Positions 1-9,389 of a DNA stretch of 64,000 nt are shown piece by piece (the stretch's first letter is position 1; each line of letters opens with the position of its first letter). The translations under genes and the position numbers were made by a program. Below the pieces are notes generated by a model that saw only the letters and a program-made list of their open reading frames with translations, was not told where the DNA came from and made no database searches. Source of the DNA: Candidatus Saccharimonadota bacterium (GTDB lineage: Bacteria; Patescibacteriota; Saccharimonadia; Saccharimonadales; Saccharimonadaceae); assembly GCA_017513905.1 (NCBI GenBank), contig JAFWMR010000013.1:1-64000 (forward strand), written 5' to 3'.

Positions 1-2723
1 ATGTAGCTCGGATCGTTCTTGGTAACATCAATTTGGAAGCTGACATCTACGGTACCACCAGATTGGACAGGCTCCGATGGAGAGTTGATGATGGTAATAT
101 CGTCAACTTTGAAGTTGTATGGGCGTAGAACGTTGACACAACCGGCCGGATCTGATTTTCCGACGGTATTTTTAGGAACCGGCGTCTGAACTGCTTGTAG
201 CTCTGGACTACTGTCAAATATTGCACCGTCTACTTCCCAATATTGGCCGCGTAAGGTATATGTTTTAGAAAGGTAGTTTGCAGCTTGACAATAGCTGTAA
301 GTGACTCCTACCTTCTCGGCTCTTGCGGCCGTATTGGTGTTTTTGAGGGGATCGCTTGTATTGCTTTGTTCGTTATGTTTATTGTTGCTCGTATTAGTCT
401 TAATAATTGCTGTCGGTATGCTTGCCCCATTGTTTGTTCTTTCGATAGATGTAGCACTGAAAGTTACTTCTGGCTTATCAAAGCGGAAACCAATTGTAAC
501 ATCTTCTTCTGGACTTCTAACTGCGGCTTGATGTACACCGTCGCCGGTATGCTTCTCTGCTTCGCGCCAGAATTTGTGCGTATAGGTGATATCGGCAGAA
601 CGCGTTTTTATTAAGTATGCTCCTGTTGCTTGGTAGATCCCGCCAGTTTGGGCAATATTATTTAGTTCACCGCTTGACTGTGAGTAGACAGTTATTTCTC
701 CGTCGTCGCGCCAGGTTTTTGATGGACGGTATACCGTAACGCATTTTTTTGCGAATGTACCATCGCCTGCCGTTGGCGTCGTGCCGTCTTCGGAGCCATC
801 AGCCTTGTATTCTATAGTGTATCTATATGGGTTGAGTATAATTCTTTCGCATACGGTCTTAGATTTGCCTTCGTCTAGTAAAACGTTGAATGTGTCCGTA
901 ATGTTGTTAACTGGCGCGTTTACTGTGATTGGCCCTCTGGCAATTGTAGCATTTGCCCAGTTTTCTGTATCTCCAGAATTATAGATGAGCCTTTGTATCC
1001 TGTATGTTGTAGATAGGGATCGGTTGTTGGGTGTCGTTATATTAAATATAAACTGGAAACCACGTGTACTATTGGTAGAATATGGGTGGTCATTTGTGTC
1101 TAACGGCCCACCGTCGACTTTGTAGTGTGAGTCCGCACTGATTTCTATCGGCGTGCCTTGGCGACGTTTTACACGTGTGCAGACGGTCGATGTTTGCCAA
1201 CTATTGTCTGAAATAGTGCTGACACCGCTACTTGGTCTAATTTTGATTTGTTTTGGTCGAAAATGAATAGTTTGACAAATTATGGACGTGCTTTCCCCGG
1301 CATTGATAGGGCTCCAGCTACCATTGTACGTAGCGACTGTGGTATAGCCAGTACTGTTGCTACCGACGCTGTTTATATTAGCCGTATTTGGGCTGCTGCT
1401 CGAGCCACCTCCTTGGACAGATACATTGTTTCCGTCGTCGGTTTGCGTGACGTAATATTGTAATTGTCCTGCATATCCTGCTTCTCCCTTGAGTTGAAGT
1501 TTGTGTGTAAAACTATAAGTGTAGGTTTTTGCGCCGCCACCAGATCCGCCCCAGCTCTCTACGGTATTATTGCCACCTGCATGAACTGGACTGTTATTGT
1601 TATTATCTATCCCGTTATTCACATAAGATGCCGAGTCGGTATCTAGGTAAATGTTTTCATCTATCCATACACATATTTTGCTTGTATTAGTATTGGTTGC
1701 ACTGTCTTGAGTTGCGGTATGACCCAAAAGCCCTTTTACTTTTCTGTATGTTACTTCCGAACATACTTTTGTCGCTTCGGTGATTGTTATGTTTGAGATA
1801 TCAATTTCATCAGTGATTTCTGTGTATTGTCTATTGCCGTTATTCATTTTGTTCAGTCTAAGCGGCTTCCAACTGCTATCCGAGCTAATTATCTGATTAG
1901 CCGAATCGTTTCTAGTTTGTCGCATATATACGTCTGTTAGATCCTCCACTGATGGGTTTCCCCACCCGTCATCTCTTGCTAGCCAATGTTTAAATTGTAT
2001 CTTTCCGCCACGTACTTTTATCGGGTTGTTTCTACTTGTGTCGTTTTTTCCGTATGAAGTTCCATTATAGATTGCCTTTGGATCGTTGTTGTCTTTTATG
2101 TCTGTAATTTTGTAGTAGCCATATAGAATTTCGTTTGTCGCGACTCTGCCGCTGCACCAAAGATCACTTTTATATTGCACTTTACCTGTAATTAGGCCGT
2201 TATAATTTGGATTTGCTGTCCCAACTTCGCTAATATGCCCCTTTTTTATTACTAACGTATTCTGTCCGTACATGTGTGACCAACCTGACCATGCGCTATT
2301 GTTTTCACATGTACCGGCAATTTCTCTACTAGCAAAAGAAGCTTCTTGTGAGTTTACCGGTGTTAAACAAGCTTCACAATGTCCATTCGCGTTAGAGCGA
2401 ACGACGCGGACTATTTTTATTTCTAGGTCAGTTTTGTTAGTACTTTCAGGTTCAGTAACGCTTTTGTCTGGCGTAACCATACCGTATCTTGACGCTCCTC
2501 CTGGCGCTGGGTTTGGTGTATATGAAGAGCTATTGCATCTCGTGTTGAACGCGTCTATGTATTTTTGGACGTAATCATAGCCGTACGCTGCTCTTGCCCC
2601 ATCGAGACATGATACTGCTGAAACGGGTTTATCACTGATTAGTGACAAACTTATTACTGTCAGAAGCAAACATAAAATTTTTGAAACGTTCTTTATGCTT
2701 TTCTGTTTTTTTCTAGTCAGCAT
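1..2723 (-). CDS. Giant secreted Cys-rich repeat protein, 3' end beyond window
   Basis: The frame stays open from the ATG at 2723 to the window edge, giving at least 907 residues. The N-terminus is a signal peptide (KILCLLLTVISLSLISDKPVSA), with the mature protein starting near VSCLDG. The body is rich in Thr, Ser, Asn and Tyr. It carries repeated pairs of cysteines: one after a short turn (KTVCERI, SIICQTI, YSYCQAA) and one in a Cys-Val-x-Val-x-Arg type strand (KKCVTVYRPS, AGCVNVLRPYNF). The RPYNF segment and the pair spacing match the 1893-aa protein at 17.9-23.6 kb, so the two are paralogues. A strong Shine-Dalgarno (AAGGAGGTG) sits 8 nt upstream. It follows the small membrane-protein gene by 53 nt on the same strand. 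Function is unknown; a surface adhesin or envelope-fibre role is inference. Confidence 0.8.
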   Translation of the reverse strand, partial: MLTRKKQKSIKNVSKILCLLLTVISLSLISDKPVSAVSCLDGARAAYGYDYVQKYIDAFNTRCNSSSYTPNPAPGGASRYGMVTPDKSVTEPESTNKTDLEIKIVRVVRSNANGHCEACLTPVNSQEASFASREIAGTCENNSAWSGWSHMYGQNTLVIKKGHISEVGTANPNYNGLITGKVQYKSDLWCSGRVATNEILYGYYKITDIKDNNDPKAIYNGTSYGKNDTSRNNPIKVRGGKIQFKHWLARDDGWGNPSVEDLTDVYMRQTRNDSANQIISSDSSWKPLRLNKMNNGNRQYTEITDEIDISNITITEATKVCSEVTYRKVKGLLGHTATQDSATNTNTSKICVWIDENIYLDTDSASYVNNGIDNNNNSPVHAGGNNTVESWGGSGGGAKTYTYSFTHKLQLKGEAGYAGQLQYYVTQTDDGNNVSVQGGGSSSSPNTANINSVGSNSTGYTTVATYNGSWSPINAGESTSIICQTIHFRPKQIKIRPSSGVSTISDNSWQTSTVCTRVKRRQGTPIEISADSHYKVDGGPLDTNDHPYSTNSTRGFQFIFNITTPNNRSLSTTYRIQRLIYNSGDTENWANATIARGPITVNAPVNNITDTFNVLLDEGKSKTVCERIILNPYRYTIEYKADGSEDGTTPTAGDGTFAKKCVTVYRPSKTWRDDGEITVYSQSSGELNNIAQTGGIYQATGAYLIKTRSADITYTHKFWREAEKHTGDGVHQAAVRSPEEDVTIGFRFDKPEVTFSATSIERTNNGASIPTAIIKTNTSNNKHNEQSNTSDPLKNTNTAARAEKVGVTYSYCQAANYLSKTYTLRGQYWEVDGAIFDSSPELQAVQTPVPKNTVGKSDPAGCVNVLRPYNFKVDDITIINSPSEPVQSGGTVDVSFQIDVTKNDPSY

Positions 2724-2776
2724 GTGACTACACCTCCTTCTTTTTCTCTCAACTTTTCGAAATGTCTTCACGCTGA

Positions 2777-3346
2777 CTAGGAATTATTAAAATCGCGCGC
2801 GTTTGCCTCATCGGCTAGATTTTTATATTTCTCGTAGTTTGCGTCATCATTTATGCTTTGATATATGCCAGCATACGTGTTGTAGACGCGGTATTGATCA
2901 AAATCATTTAACGAGTTTATATCAATTGAGTTTAATAATCGGAGCGCCGCGTCATAGTCTTCGTTGAGCTGATAGAATCCGGCTTTATTAATCGTTAGAC
3001 TAAGACGTTCGTCGTCAGTTTTTGCTGCGGAGATTTCCTTATCAAATTCTTCAAGAGTTTCTTGAACTTCTTGGGTACCGTCGTTATCAGGAGAGGCGTA
3101 TTGTATTTCTGTCGTTTCGCCTTCTGCTTGCGTCGAGCGGTTCGTAACAAGCAAGACAATAGCTGTGGCAATTCCAGCTCCGGCTAGAGCTGCTATAACG
3201 GCTATAATTATTGTTTTAGTATTTCCGGGTTTCTTTATTTTTTTTTCGGGGGTGCTGCTGATATTTTGGTTGATCGTCGGTGCAGCCGAAAAAACCGACC
3301 CATTAGGGTTAGTATTCGAATTTGAAAAACTATTTTGTCCAATCAT
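2777..3346 (-). CDS. Single-pass membrane protein with TPR-like C-terminal domain
   Basis: About 189 residues. The Asn-rich N-terminus is cytoplasmic, a hydrophobic segment near residues 46-68 (TIIIAVIAALAGAGIATAIV) spans the membrane, and the outer part is acidic then helical. The C-terminal half (AGFYQLNEDYDAALRLL and NTYAGIYQSINDDANYEKY) has the spacing of two tetratricopeptide-like hairpins. I chose the second ATG (3346) rather than the one at 3352 because a TATAAT at 3355-3360 ends 8 nt before it; the first ATG would lie only 2 nt from the -10. It lies directly upstream of the giant secreted protein gene, so a shared transcript is likely. A scaffold or partner role for that protein is only a guess. 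Confidence 0.75.
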   Translation of the reverse strand: MIGQNSFSNSNTNPNGSVFSAAPTINQNISSTPEKKIKKPGNTKTIIIAVIAALAGAGIATAIVLLVTNRSTQAEGETTEIQYASPDNDGTQEVQETLEEFDKEISAAKTDDERLSLTINKAGFYQLNEDYDAALRLLNSIDINSLNDFDQYRVYNTYAGIYQSINDDANYEKYKNLADEANARDFNNS

Positions 3347-3354
3347 ATACATAT

Positions 3355-3360
3355 ATTATA
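3355..3360 (-). promoter_or_regulatory. -10 box of membrane TPR-like gene (leaderless type)
   Basis: TATAAT on the minus strand, 8 nt before the ATG at 3346. No Shine-Dalgarno is present in the short interval. Confidence 0.55.
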
Positions 3361-3409
3361 TATGCAGACAACAAAAAGGTAAAGTTTATTTTCTTATGAA
3401 AAGCACAGG

Positions 3410-4687
3410 CTAACTATTGATTTCGACAAGACGATTCAATGTTTTTTCAATTATCATGCGATTTTTAATGTCTGTTTTTACGCGTGGGTCCTTGAGATTC
3501 TTTAGAGCCTCTGGCGATTTTTTATAGACGTCTTTTAGTTCAGTGATTTTGGCAAGCACTTCTTCTTCGCTGACTGACATCTCGATTTCTTGTGCGAGTA
3601 CTTGGAGCGCCAACGAGGCTTTTACGCGTTTTTCGGCGACATCTCTGGCTTGTTTGTTCCAGTCGTCTTCCGACATATTATTCGCTTTTAAGTAGTCTTC
3701 CAGTTTTTCGCCTGTTGAGGCGGCATTGCGTTCTATGTCAAGTTTGATTATGCGCAGTTGATCATCAATAAGTATTTCAGGTGCGGATATTTTAGAACAT
3801 TTAACTAGTGCCTCTACTAAATCGTCTTTGTATTTTTCCATGATACGATGTTCATTCTGTGCGCGCAGATTCTTTTCGATATCCGTTCTTAGCTCGCTCA
3901 TTGTATTGAATGGGCCGCATTTTTTTGCAAATTCTTCATTAAGTTCCGGTGCTTCTATAGTGTTAACTTGTTTTAATAATACTTCGAATACGGTTTTCTG
4001 ACCTGCAAGCGTTTTTTCATGATAATTTTTAGGAAATGTTAGTGGTAGGTTGAATTTATCACCAGACTCGTGCCCCACGATGCCTTCTTCGAAGCCTGGA
4101 ATAAAGTTATGCGAACCGAGTTCAAGGTGGTAATCTTTGGCTGTGCCACCCTTAAATGGTTCGTTATCTTTTTTACCGACGAAATCTATGATAACTTCGT
4201 CACCTATCTCAGCTTTCTTTTTCGCGACTTTTTTCTCAGAGTATGCTTTACGGATATTATTAATAATGTCGTCTATGTCTTTATCTGTGACTTTGTTTTC
4301 TTGCTTTTTAACTTTAAGATTTTTATAGTTTCCTAGCTTGATTTCTGGTAGGATATCTGCCGTAGCTGTATATTCAGCCGATTCTTCTGGTACATATTTA
4401 GTAACATTAACATTCGGAATCACTAGTGGAGCCTTTTCAACTTCTTTGAAAGCAACTGGAACTGTTGTCCTGATGGCGATATCGAGAGTTTCTTGTGCGA
4501 CCATGTTCTTATCGAGTACTTTTTCGGCAAGATTCTTTGGTGCTTTACCTTTGCGGAATCCTTCTAGTTTTACTTCTTTCGCTAAACGCTCAATAGCTTT
4601 AGCTCGTGCGGGTTCCAAGTCGGTTTTCTCCAAGGTTACCGTTATTTCTATTCGGGTGTCAGATAGTTTCTTTGATTTAATTTTCAT
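3410..4687 (-). CDS. tig: Trigger factor, ribosome-associated chaperone/PPIase
   Basis: 425 residues, the usual length for trigger factor. The N-terminal ribosome-binding domain contains the family signature (EGFRKGKAPKNLAEK, about residues 42-56). The middle FKBP-type prolyl isomerase domain covers roughly residues 160-245 (GDEVIIDFVGKKDN through FEVLLKQVN). The C-terminal helical chaperone domain follows. The protein binds at the ribosomal exit tunnel and shields nascent chains. The start is fixed by a promoter with the extended -10 TGGTATAAT ending 6 nt before the ATG, so the mRNA is probably leaderless. The upstream oxidase gene ends 32 nt away; the downstream membrane TPR-like gene has its own promoter. 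Confidence 0.97.
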   Translation of the reverse strand: MKIKSKKLSDTRIEITVTLEKTDLEPARAKAIERLAKEVKLEGFRKGKAPKNLAEKVLDKNMVAQETLDIAIRTTVPVAFKEVEKAPLVIPNVNVTKYVPEESAEYTATADILPEIKLGNYKNLKVKKQENKVTDKDIDDIINNIRKAYSEKKVAKKKAEIGDEVIIDFVGKKDNEPFKGGTAKDYHLELGSHNFIPGFEEGIVGHESGDKFNLPLTFPKNYHEKTLAGQKTVFEVLLKQVNTIEAPELNEEFAKKCGPFNTMSELRTDIEKNLRAQNEHRIMEKYKDDLVEALVKCSKISAPEILIDDQLRIIKLDIERNAASTGEKLEDYLKANNMSEDDWNKQARDVAEKRVKASLALQVLAQEIEMSVSEEEVLAKITELKDVYKKSPEALKNLKDPRVKTDIKNRMIIEKTLNRLVEINS

Positions 4688-4693
4688 AAAAAA

Positions 4694-4699
4694 ATTATA
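4694..4699 (-). promoter_or_regulatory. -10 box of tig (leaderless type)
   Basis: Minus-strand TGGTATAAT (extended -10), then six T residues, then the ATG of tig. Confidence 0.7.
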
Positions 4700-4719
4700 C
4701 CACGAAAATACATCTTGCG

Positions 4720-6306
4720 CTAGGAGTCGATATACTTGTTTGGTTCGGTGCGTAAATGGCGCACTGTTGACCGTATATCGTACATTGTTTTAGTTTCTGG
4801 TGCAAGGATTTTTGACTCGTCGAATATATTTTTAATCGTTTCTAGCAGCTTTTTGTGGTTTTTATCCAACTCCGGATAAAGCACGATTGATTTAAGTTTG
4901 CCTTCTGGTAATCCGCCAGCTAGAATACCGCCACATTGTTTAAGTAGAGTGTTGAAATCTCGTAATAGGTTAAGTGCCGTCCGGCGTTCGTCTATCTTGC
5001 TTAAATCGAATTCTGGACGTATTGAATATATGTCTGTTGAATAGCATCCATATATGTCGAGTGATTTCTTGTATTTCTTAGATAGTTGCTTTATCTCGTC
5101 TATAAAACCTTCCAATTGTTCTTTTGGGAGATAAAAATCGTGCAGTAGGCTTGGACGTTCACCCTTTGAGGTGTTATTTATGTATATTGATAGGCAATCT
5201 TTGATCGCGTCAAAGTCAGATGAATTCTTTATGGTTTCTATTACGACATGAGCAGATTTGGGGAGAAATTGTTCACATTTTCTTATCTTGCGACGAGATC
5301 TACTTTTTTTATCATTAAAGGAGACTAATACAAGATATCCTTTATCGAGTTTTTTTGATATTATTTCCGGTTTTTTACCGAGCTCGTCCGCTTGTTTGAA
5401 TATTTCCGCGTCGTAGAGTTCAATGGTGAGTGGCAAGAGCATTTCGGCAGATGCCATAAAATCTTTGGCGGACTTTAATGACGGGAAAGTAGCCAGGAGC
5501 CGATGTTGTCTTGGTGGTAAAACTTCTACTTTTAATATTACTTCTGTTATAATGCCGAGGGTTCCTTCGGAGCCATAAAAGATTGGAAGTAGATCAAAAA
5601 TGTGTCCGCTGTTACTATGAACTTGCTTTATGGCTGGATAGCCAAAAGAAGTTGTCTTAGGTAATTCGTTGATTTGCTTCGCCTTTTTGGTTAATAAGTT
5701 GTCTAGTTTGCTATATATCTCAGCTTCGAGTGTATGCTGGTTTTTTTGTTCGGCTAACTTTCGGGGCTTAAGCTGAGATGTTTGAACTAGCTCGCCGTTT
5801 GCTAGAACAATTTCGGCGCGATTGACATAGTTCATTATACCGCCGTAGCGTTTGCTATAATTATCGCGAGTTGCATTTGCGATGAGGCTTCCTATGGTTT
5901 CGTTTGGGTCCGCCGATATTGGTAAGACTAGGCCATGGGGTGCAAGTACGGCATTAAGCTTTCCCAATGTCATTCCAGCTTGAACATGCACTAATCTGTC
6001 GTGTGGATCTAATTCCTTGACATGATTTAATTTTTCCATAGATATTACTAAGCCAGACGATAAATCTGATCCCGTTTTAGATAGTCCAGAACCGCGTACC
6101 GCAATTGGTAGATCGTACTTCTTTTGGGCGAGTTGTGCTACAAATCTAACGAGTTTACGTATATCAGCAGTGTTTTCTGGTATCGCTACTAAACGTGGCT
6201 TGATTTTGATCAAGGAACGATCTGCCGAATAGGCTTCCAGAACGGAATCTTTATCAAAAACACACCCAGTCAAATGACGATTTAAATAAACCGCGATCTT
6301 ATTCAC
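4720..6306 (-). CDS. FAD-binding oxidoreductase, GlcD/D-lactate dehydrogenase-like
   Basis: About 528 residues of the VAO/PCMH flavoprotein fold. The N-terminal FAD-binding domain shows PENTADIRKLVRFV, then PIAVRGSGLSKTGSDLSSG and the pyrophosphate-binding stretch HVQAGMTLGKLNAVLAPHG with ISADPNETIGSLIAN. FYGSEGTLGIITEVILKV closes that domain. The C-terminal FAD-oxidase domain follows (KLKSIVLYPELDKNHKKLLE). Members oxidise 2-hydroxy acids such as lactate or glycolate; the substrate cannot be read here. No adjacent iron-sulfur subunit is seen. The start is uncertain: TTG 6321 and GTG 6318 overlap or abut a TATAAT at 6321-6326, so GTG 6306 is preferred. A 10-codon ORF overlaps that GTG (separate entry). 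Confidence 0.85.
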   Translation of the reverse strand: MNKIAVYLNRHLTGCVFDKDSVLEAYSADRSLIKIKPRLVAIPENTADIRKLVRFVAQLAQKKYDLPIAVRGSGLSKTGSDLSSGLVISMEKLNHVKELDPHDRLVHVQAGMTLGKLNAVLAPHGLVLPISADPNETIGSLIANATRDNYSKRYGGIMNYVNRAEIVLANGELVQTSQLKPRKLAEQKNQHTLEAEIYSKLDNLLTKKAKQINELPKTTSFGYPAIKQVHSNSGHIFDLLPIFYGSEGTLGIITEVILKVEVLPPRQHRLLATFPSLKSAKDFMASAEMLLPLTIELYDAEIFKQADELGKKPEIISKKLDKGYLVLVSFNDKKSRSRRKIRKCEQFLPKSAHVVIETIKNSSDFDAIKDCLSIYINNTSKGERPSLLHDFYLPKEQLEGFIDEIKQLSKKYKKSLDIYGCYSTDIYSIRPEFDLSKIDERRTALNLLRDFNTLLKQCGGILAGGLPEGKLKSIVLYPELDKNHKKLLETIKNIFDESKILAPETKTMYDIRSTVRHLRTEPNKYIDS

Positions 6307-6331
6307 TATATTGCCCACCAATTATAAGCAT
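6299..6331 (-). CDS. Possible 10-codon leaderless leader peptide before the FAD oxidase
   Basis: The ATG at 6331 is preceded by TATAAT (6338-6343) at exactly 6 nt, the same geometry as the leaderless genes of this window. It reads MLIIGGQYSE then TAA at 6301-6299. The stop overlaps the GTG (6306) chosen for the oxidase. Either this is a real translated leader coupled to the oxidase, or a one-base indel has split the true N-terminus. Confidence 0.3.
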   Translation of the reverse strand: MLIIGGQYSE

Positions 6332-6354
6332 GTATCTATTATATGCCGCTTAAG

Positions 6355-6969
6355 TTAAATTTGGAAGAGCTTTTTGAGCTTTTCAAATACTTCTTCGGGC
6401 GTTCCTGATGCGTCAAGGGTCGGGACATCATATTTTTTCCCGATTTCGACATAGGCTTGATTCAAGCGCGCTTGAAACTCGGCATCTTTACTTTTGAAAA
6501 ATTCTTCGTTCCGTTTACCTTGAGCAATTAGACGCTTTTGTCTTTCTTCGTCTGAAAGAGTGAATATAACATATTTGTCTGGATTGAAATAACTAGGTGG
6601 TAATAGATCTTTATGTATGCGTGCGATGTAGCTGCGCGAAACACCCGTGCCATAACCTTCGTAAACCAGGGTCGAAAACCATGATCGAGTAATAATAACG
6701 ACTTTGCCTGATTTTAATGCTGGCTCAGCAAAACGCTTCCATTGCTCATAACGATTGACTAGGTAGAGTAGAACACGAGTTTTCTTGTCAATTCCAAAAT
6801 CTTTTTGGTAATTAAGATTGGCTATTGCGGCAATAAAAGGATCTGAGGAGGCGGTGCCAGACTCGCTGTAATGGACTACCGATTTTCCGTTGAACTCAAA
6901 ATAATCTTTGAGCATTTCTGCTTGAGTGTCTTTTCCGGTAGCATCTTGCCCTTCAATGAAGATAAGCAT
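6355..6969 (-). CDS. tmk: Thymidylate kinase
   Basis: 204 residues. It phosphorylates dTMP to dTDP with ATP in the cytoplasm. The P-loop is GQDATGKDTQ (residues 7-16), followed by the substrate segment VVIITRSWFSTLVYEGYGTG, which corresponds to the DR(Y/W)xxS region of the family. The lid region ends with RQKRLIAQGKRNEEF. The start follows the tdk stop directly, and its Shine-Dalgarno (AGAGGAGGT) lies inside the last tdk codons, so translation is coupled. The pair tdk-tmk makes a two-step salvage route from thymidine to dTDP, fitting a cell that takes nucleosides from outside. Confidence 0.93.
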   Translation of the reverse strand: MLIFIEGQDATGKDTQAEMLKDYFEFNGKSVVHYSESGTASSDPFIAAIANLNYQKDFGIDKKTRVLLYLVNRYEQWKRFAEPALKSGKVVIITRSWFSTLVYEGYGTGVSRSYIARIHKDLLPPSYFNPDKYVIFTLSDEERQKRLIAQGKRNEEFFKSKDAEFQARLNQAYVEIGKKYDVPTLDASGTPEEVFEKLKKLFQI

Positions 6970-7560
6970 TTATTTACCTCCTCTTAAATATTTGTAGAAA
7001 CAGGCCGGACAAAGCGCTCGATATTCTATTTTTGTTTCTCCATTATCAATTAATACATCTGGTCCTTTTGTCACTAGTTTATCGTCCAAGAATCGACAAT
7101 TCATGGTTGCTTTGTGACCACATTCGCAGATTGTTTTTAGCTCTTCAATATCGTGCGCAATCTGTAAAAGTCTGGTTGCTCCTTCAAAGCCTCCATCTTC
7201 CTGACGGAAATTAAGTCGAAGTCCGTATGCTACGATGGGTATATCGAGCTGGATAGTTATTTGCATAAGTTGATCGACTTGTTCCTTTGTTAAAAATTGG
7301 GCTTCATCTACGAGAATACATGCTACTCCTGCATATTTTTCTGCTACTTCTTTAAATAAATCTATTTTCTTGTCGAAGCATAGGTCTGTTTCTCGTTCTG
7401 GCCCAATACGCGTAAGGAGTTTTTCCCCGTTTTTTGTATCAGTTTTTGGCTTCATAACGCACACCTGGTGGCCACGTTCTTCGTAGTTGAATGCGACTTG
7501 AAGAAGCTGCATAGTCTTGCCGCACCCCATAGCTCCATAACGAAAATATAACTTTGCCAT
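6970..7560 (-). CDS. tdk: Thymidine kinase
   Basis: 196 residues of the TK1-like family, which phosphorylates thymidine. The P-loop GAMGCGKT is at residues 9-16, the Walker B-like DEAQF follows, and the zinc-binding lasso is shown by CECGHKATMNCRF and CPACF near the C-terminus. The ATG at 7560 (MAKLYFRYG) is the likely start because TGCTATAAT ends exactly 6 nt upstream; an in-frame ATG at 7578 would place the -10 inside the coding region. It is the first gene of a tdk-tmk operon. Confidence 0.94.
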   Translation of the reverse strand: MAKLYFRYGAMGCGKTMQLLQVAFNYEERGHQVCVMKPKTDTKNGEKLLTRIGPERETDLCFDKKIDLFKEVAEKYAGVACILVDEAQFLTKEQVDQLMQITIQLDIPIVAYGLRLNFRQEDGGFEGATRLLQIAHDIEELKTICECGHKATMNCRFLDDKLVTKGPDVLIDNGETKIEYRALCPACFYKYLRGGK

Positions 7561-7566
7561 GACGCT

Positions 7567-7572
7567 ATTATA
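7567..7572 (-). promoter_or_regulatory. -10 box of tdk (leaderless type)
   Basis: Minus-strand extended -10 TGCTATAAT, six bases, then the tdk ATG. It decides the start at 7560. Confidence 0.7.
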
Positions 7573-7604
7573 GCACATACTTCTTAGACGTTTTTGCCTA
7601 GGTT

Positions 7605-9389
7605 TTAGATTTCTTGGTCAGCAAATTGACTATTATAGAGCTCTGCGTAGAAACCGTTGAGCTTTAGAAGTTCTTCGTGGTTCCCTTGTTCAACGATGTT
7701 ACCATCCCTCATGACTAGGATTAGATCGGCATTACGTATGGTCGATAAACGATGCGCTATAACAAATGAAGTGCGGCCTTTTGTTAGCTGTTCGAAGGCA
7801 TCTTGGATTTTTTGCTCTGCTCGTGTATCTACATTTGATGTAGCTTCGTCTAGTATCATCATAGGTGGGTTCTCTACCATGGCGCGCGCGATAGTAATAA
7901 GCTGCTTTTCGCCTGCAGAAATGTTGTCAGAATCTTCGCTGATTTTAGCCGAATAACTTCCTTTCATAGACTCAATAAGGTGATCTATACCTGCAGCTCT
8001 GGTTGCTATTTTAATCTCTGATAAACTTGCTGATTCGCGGCCATATTTCAGATTGTCTTGAATTGTGCCCGAAAATAGCCATGTGTCTTGCAAGACCATT
8101 CCAAATAAAGCACGTACGTCCGAGCGCCGCATTTCGCTTGTTGGTATATTATCAATAGTGATATATCCCGAATCAGGATCATAGAAGCGCATTAGCAGAT
8201 TTATTATTGTGGTTTTCCCTGCTCCTGTCGGGCCAACAATGGCAACTTGTTCTCCTGGCTCTATTTTTGCAGAGAAATGTTTTATGACCGGTGTTTTCTT
8301 ATCGTATGAGAATGAGACATCATGAAATTCTATGGCACCTTTGACGCGTGGTATTTTTTTGGCTAGTTCCGGGTCGGGCTTTTCCTCTTCTTCTTCTAGG
8401 AATCCAAATACGCGCTCTGCGGCGGCGAGTGTTTGTTGAAATGTCGCAACGATTTCGCTCAAATTCGAAAGTGGTTGATTAAATCGTGATAAGTATTGTA
8501 GAAATGCTTGTATATTGCCAATAAGGAGCTTACCTTCAAGAACAAGGTTTCCACCGAAGACGCATATGATTACATAGCCAAAATTTGTAAAGAAGTGTAC
8601 GATTGGAAAGGCTAACGAAGAGAGGAAACGTGATTTCCAGCTATTTTCATATAATTTATCGTTTACTTTCTCGAACTCTATCGTTGATGCTTCTTCATGT
8701 GAATTGGATTTAATAATTAACTGTCCGGAGTAATCTTCTTCGATATGTGCATTGAGTTCGCCGAGTTCTTTGCGTTGGGTTACGAAATATTTTTGTGCTC
8801 TTTTGGCGATTTTACCAACCAGAAATGTTGCCAGTGGTACTACTATTATAGCTGTTAATGCTAGGATGGGTGATATGATAAACATCATTATGAGCGATCC
8901 ACATATTGTAGTAATATTAGTGATGATTTGTGCTAATCCCTCAGTCAATGAATCCCATAAGATGTCGACATCGTTACTTAGTATACTTAGAGTATCGCCA
9001 AATTTATGCGTGTCAAAATACGAAATCGGCAAGCGTGAGATTTTAGCCATTATTTCTTTGCGCAGTTTTTCGGTATAATACGCTGTAGCTCGAGCTAGCA
9101 GAAAGTGCTCGAAATATCCCAAAATCGATACTGCGGCATATATTACGATTAATTGAATGACGTATAACTTTATTTGCTCTGTGTTGATAGTGCCGTTTTC
9201 GCTTAGCGATGCAACGGCTGTATTTGTCATACTGCCGAGGATATTTGGGCTAAGAAGCCGCAGCAAACTCGAGACGACCGTAAATACTAATGCGATTACG
9301 AAGACGAGGCGAAACCTTTTGAGCGATTTTATGAAAGTTGAAAGTGATTTTTTGGCGTTCCTAGGTCTTTCTGTGGTCATTCTAGGCAT
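7605..9389 (-). CDS. ABC exporter half-transporter, catalytic-site subunit
   Basis: 594 residues: a six-helix exporter membrane domain (about 25-330) and a nucleotide-binding domain. Walker A is GPTGAGKT (386-393), Walker B MMILDEATS has the catalytic Glu (E515), and the H-loop His is present (IAHRLST, H545). The signature is degenerate: ISAGE (490-494) instead of LSGGQ. It overlaps the upstream exporter gene by 8 nt and has the Shine-Dalgarno AAGGAGA. Together the two halves form an asymmetric heterodimer of the BmrCD/LmrCD/TM287-288 kind. The substrate is unknown; a lipid, peptide or drug is possible. Confidence 0.92.
   Translation of the reverse strand: MPRMTTERPRNAKKSLSTFIKSLKRFRLVFVIALVFTVVSSLLRLLSPNILGSMTNTAVASLSENGTINTEQIKLYVIQLIVIYAAVSILGYFEHFLLARATAYYTEKLRKEIMAKISRLPISYFDTHKFGDTLSILSNDVDILWDSLTEGLAQIITNITTICGSLIMMFIISPILALTAIIVVPLATFLVGKIAKRAQKYFVTQRKELGELNAHIEEDYSGQLIIKSNSHEEASTIEFEKVNDKLYENSWKSRFLSSLAFPIVHFFTNFGYVIICVFGGNLVLEGKLLIGNIQAFLQYLSRFNQPLSNLSEIVATFQQTLAAAERVFGFLEEEEEKPDPELAKKIPRVKGAIEFHDVSFSYDKKTPVIKHFSAKIEPGEQVAIVGPTGAGKTTIINLLMRFYDPDSGYITIDNIPTSEMRRSDVRALFGMVLQDTWLFSGTIQDNLKYGRESASLSEIKIATRAAGIDHLIESMKGSYSAKISEDSDNISAGEKQLITIARAMVENPPMMILDEATSNVDTRAEQKIQDAFEQLTKGRTSFVIAHRLSTIRNADLILVMRDGNIVEQGNHEELLKLNGFYAELYNSQFADQEI

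Noticed and set aside
6319-6321. TTG at 6321 as the FAD oxidase start
   Set aside because: It overlaps a TATAAT and would begin before or inside the promoter; GTG 6306 is more plausible, though not proven.
7558-7578. ATG at 7578 as the tdk start
   Set aside because: The extended -10 TGCTATAAT lies between it and the ATG at 7560, so it cannot be on the transcript from that promoter.
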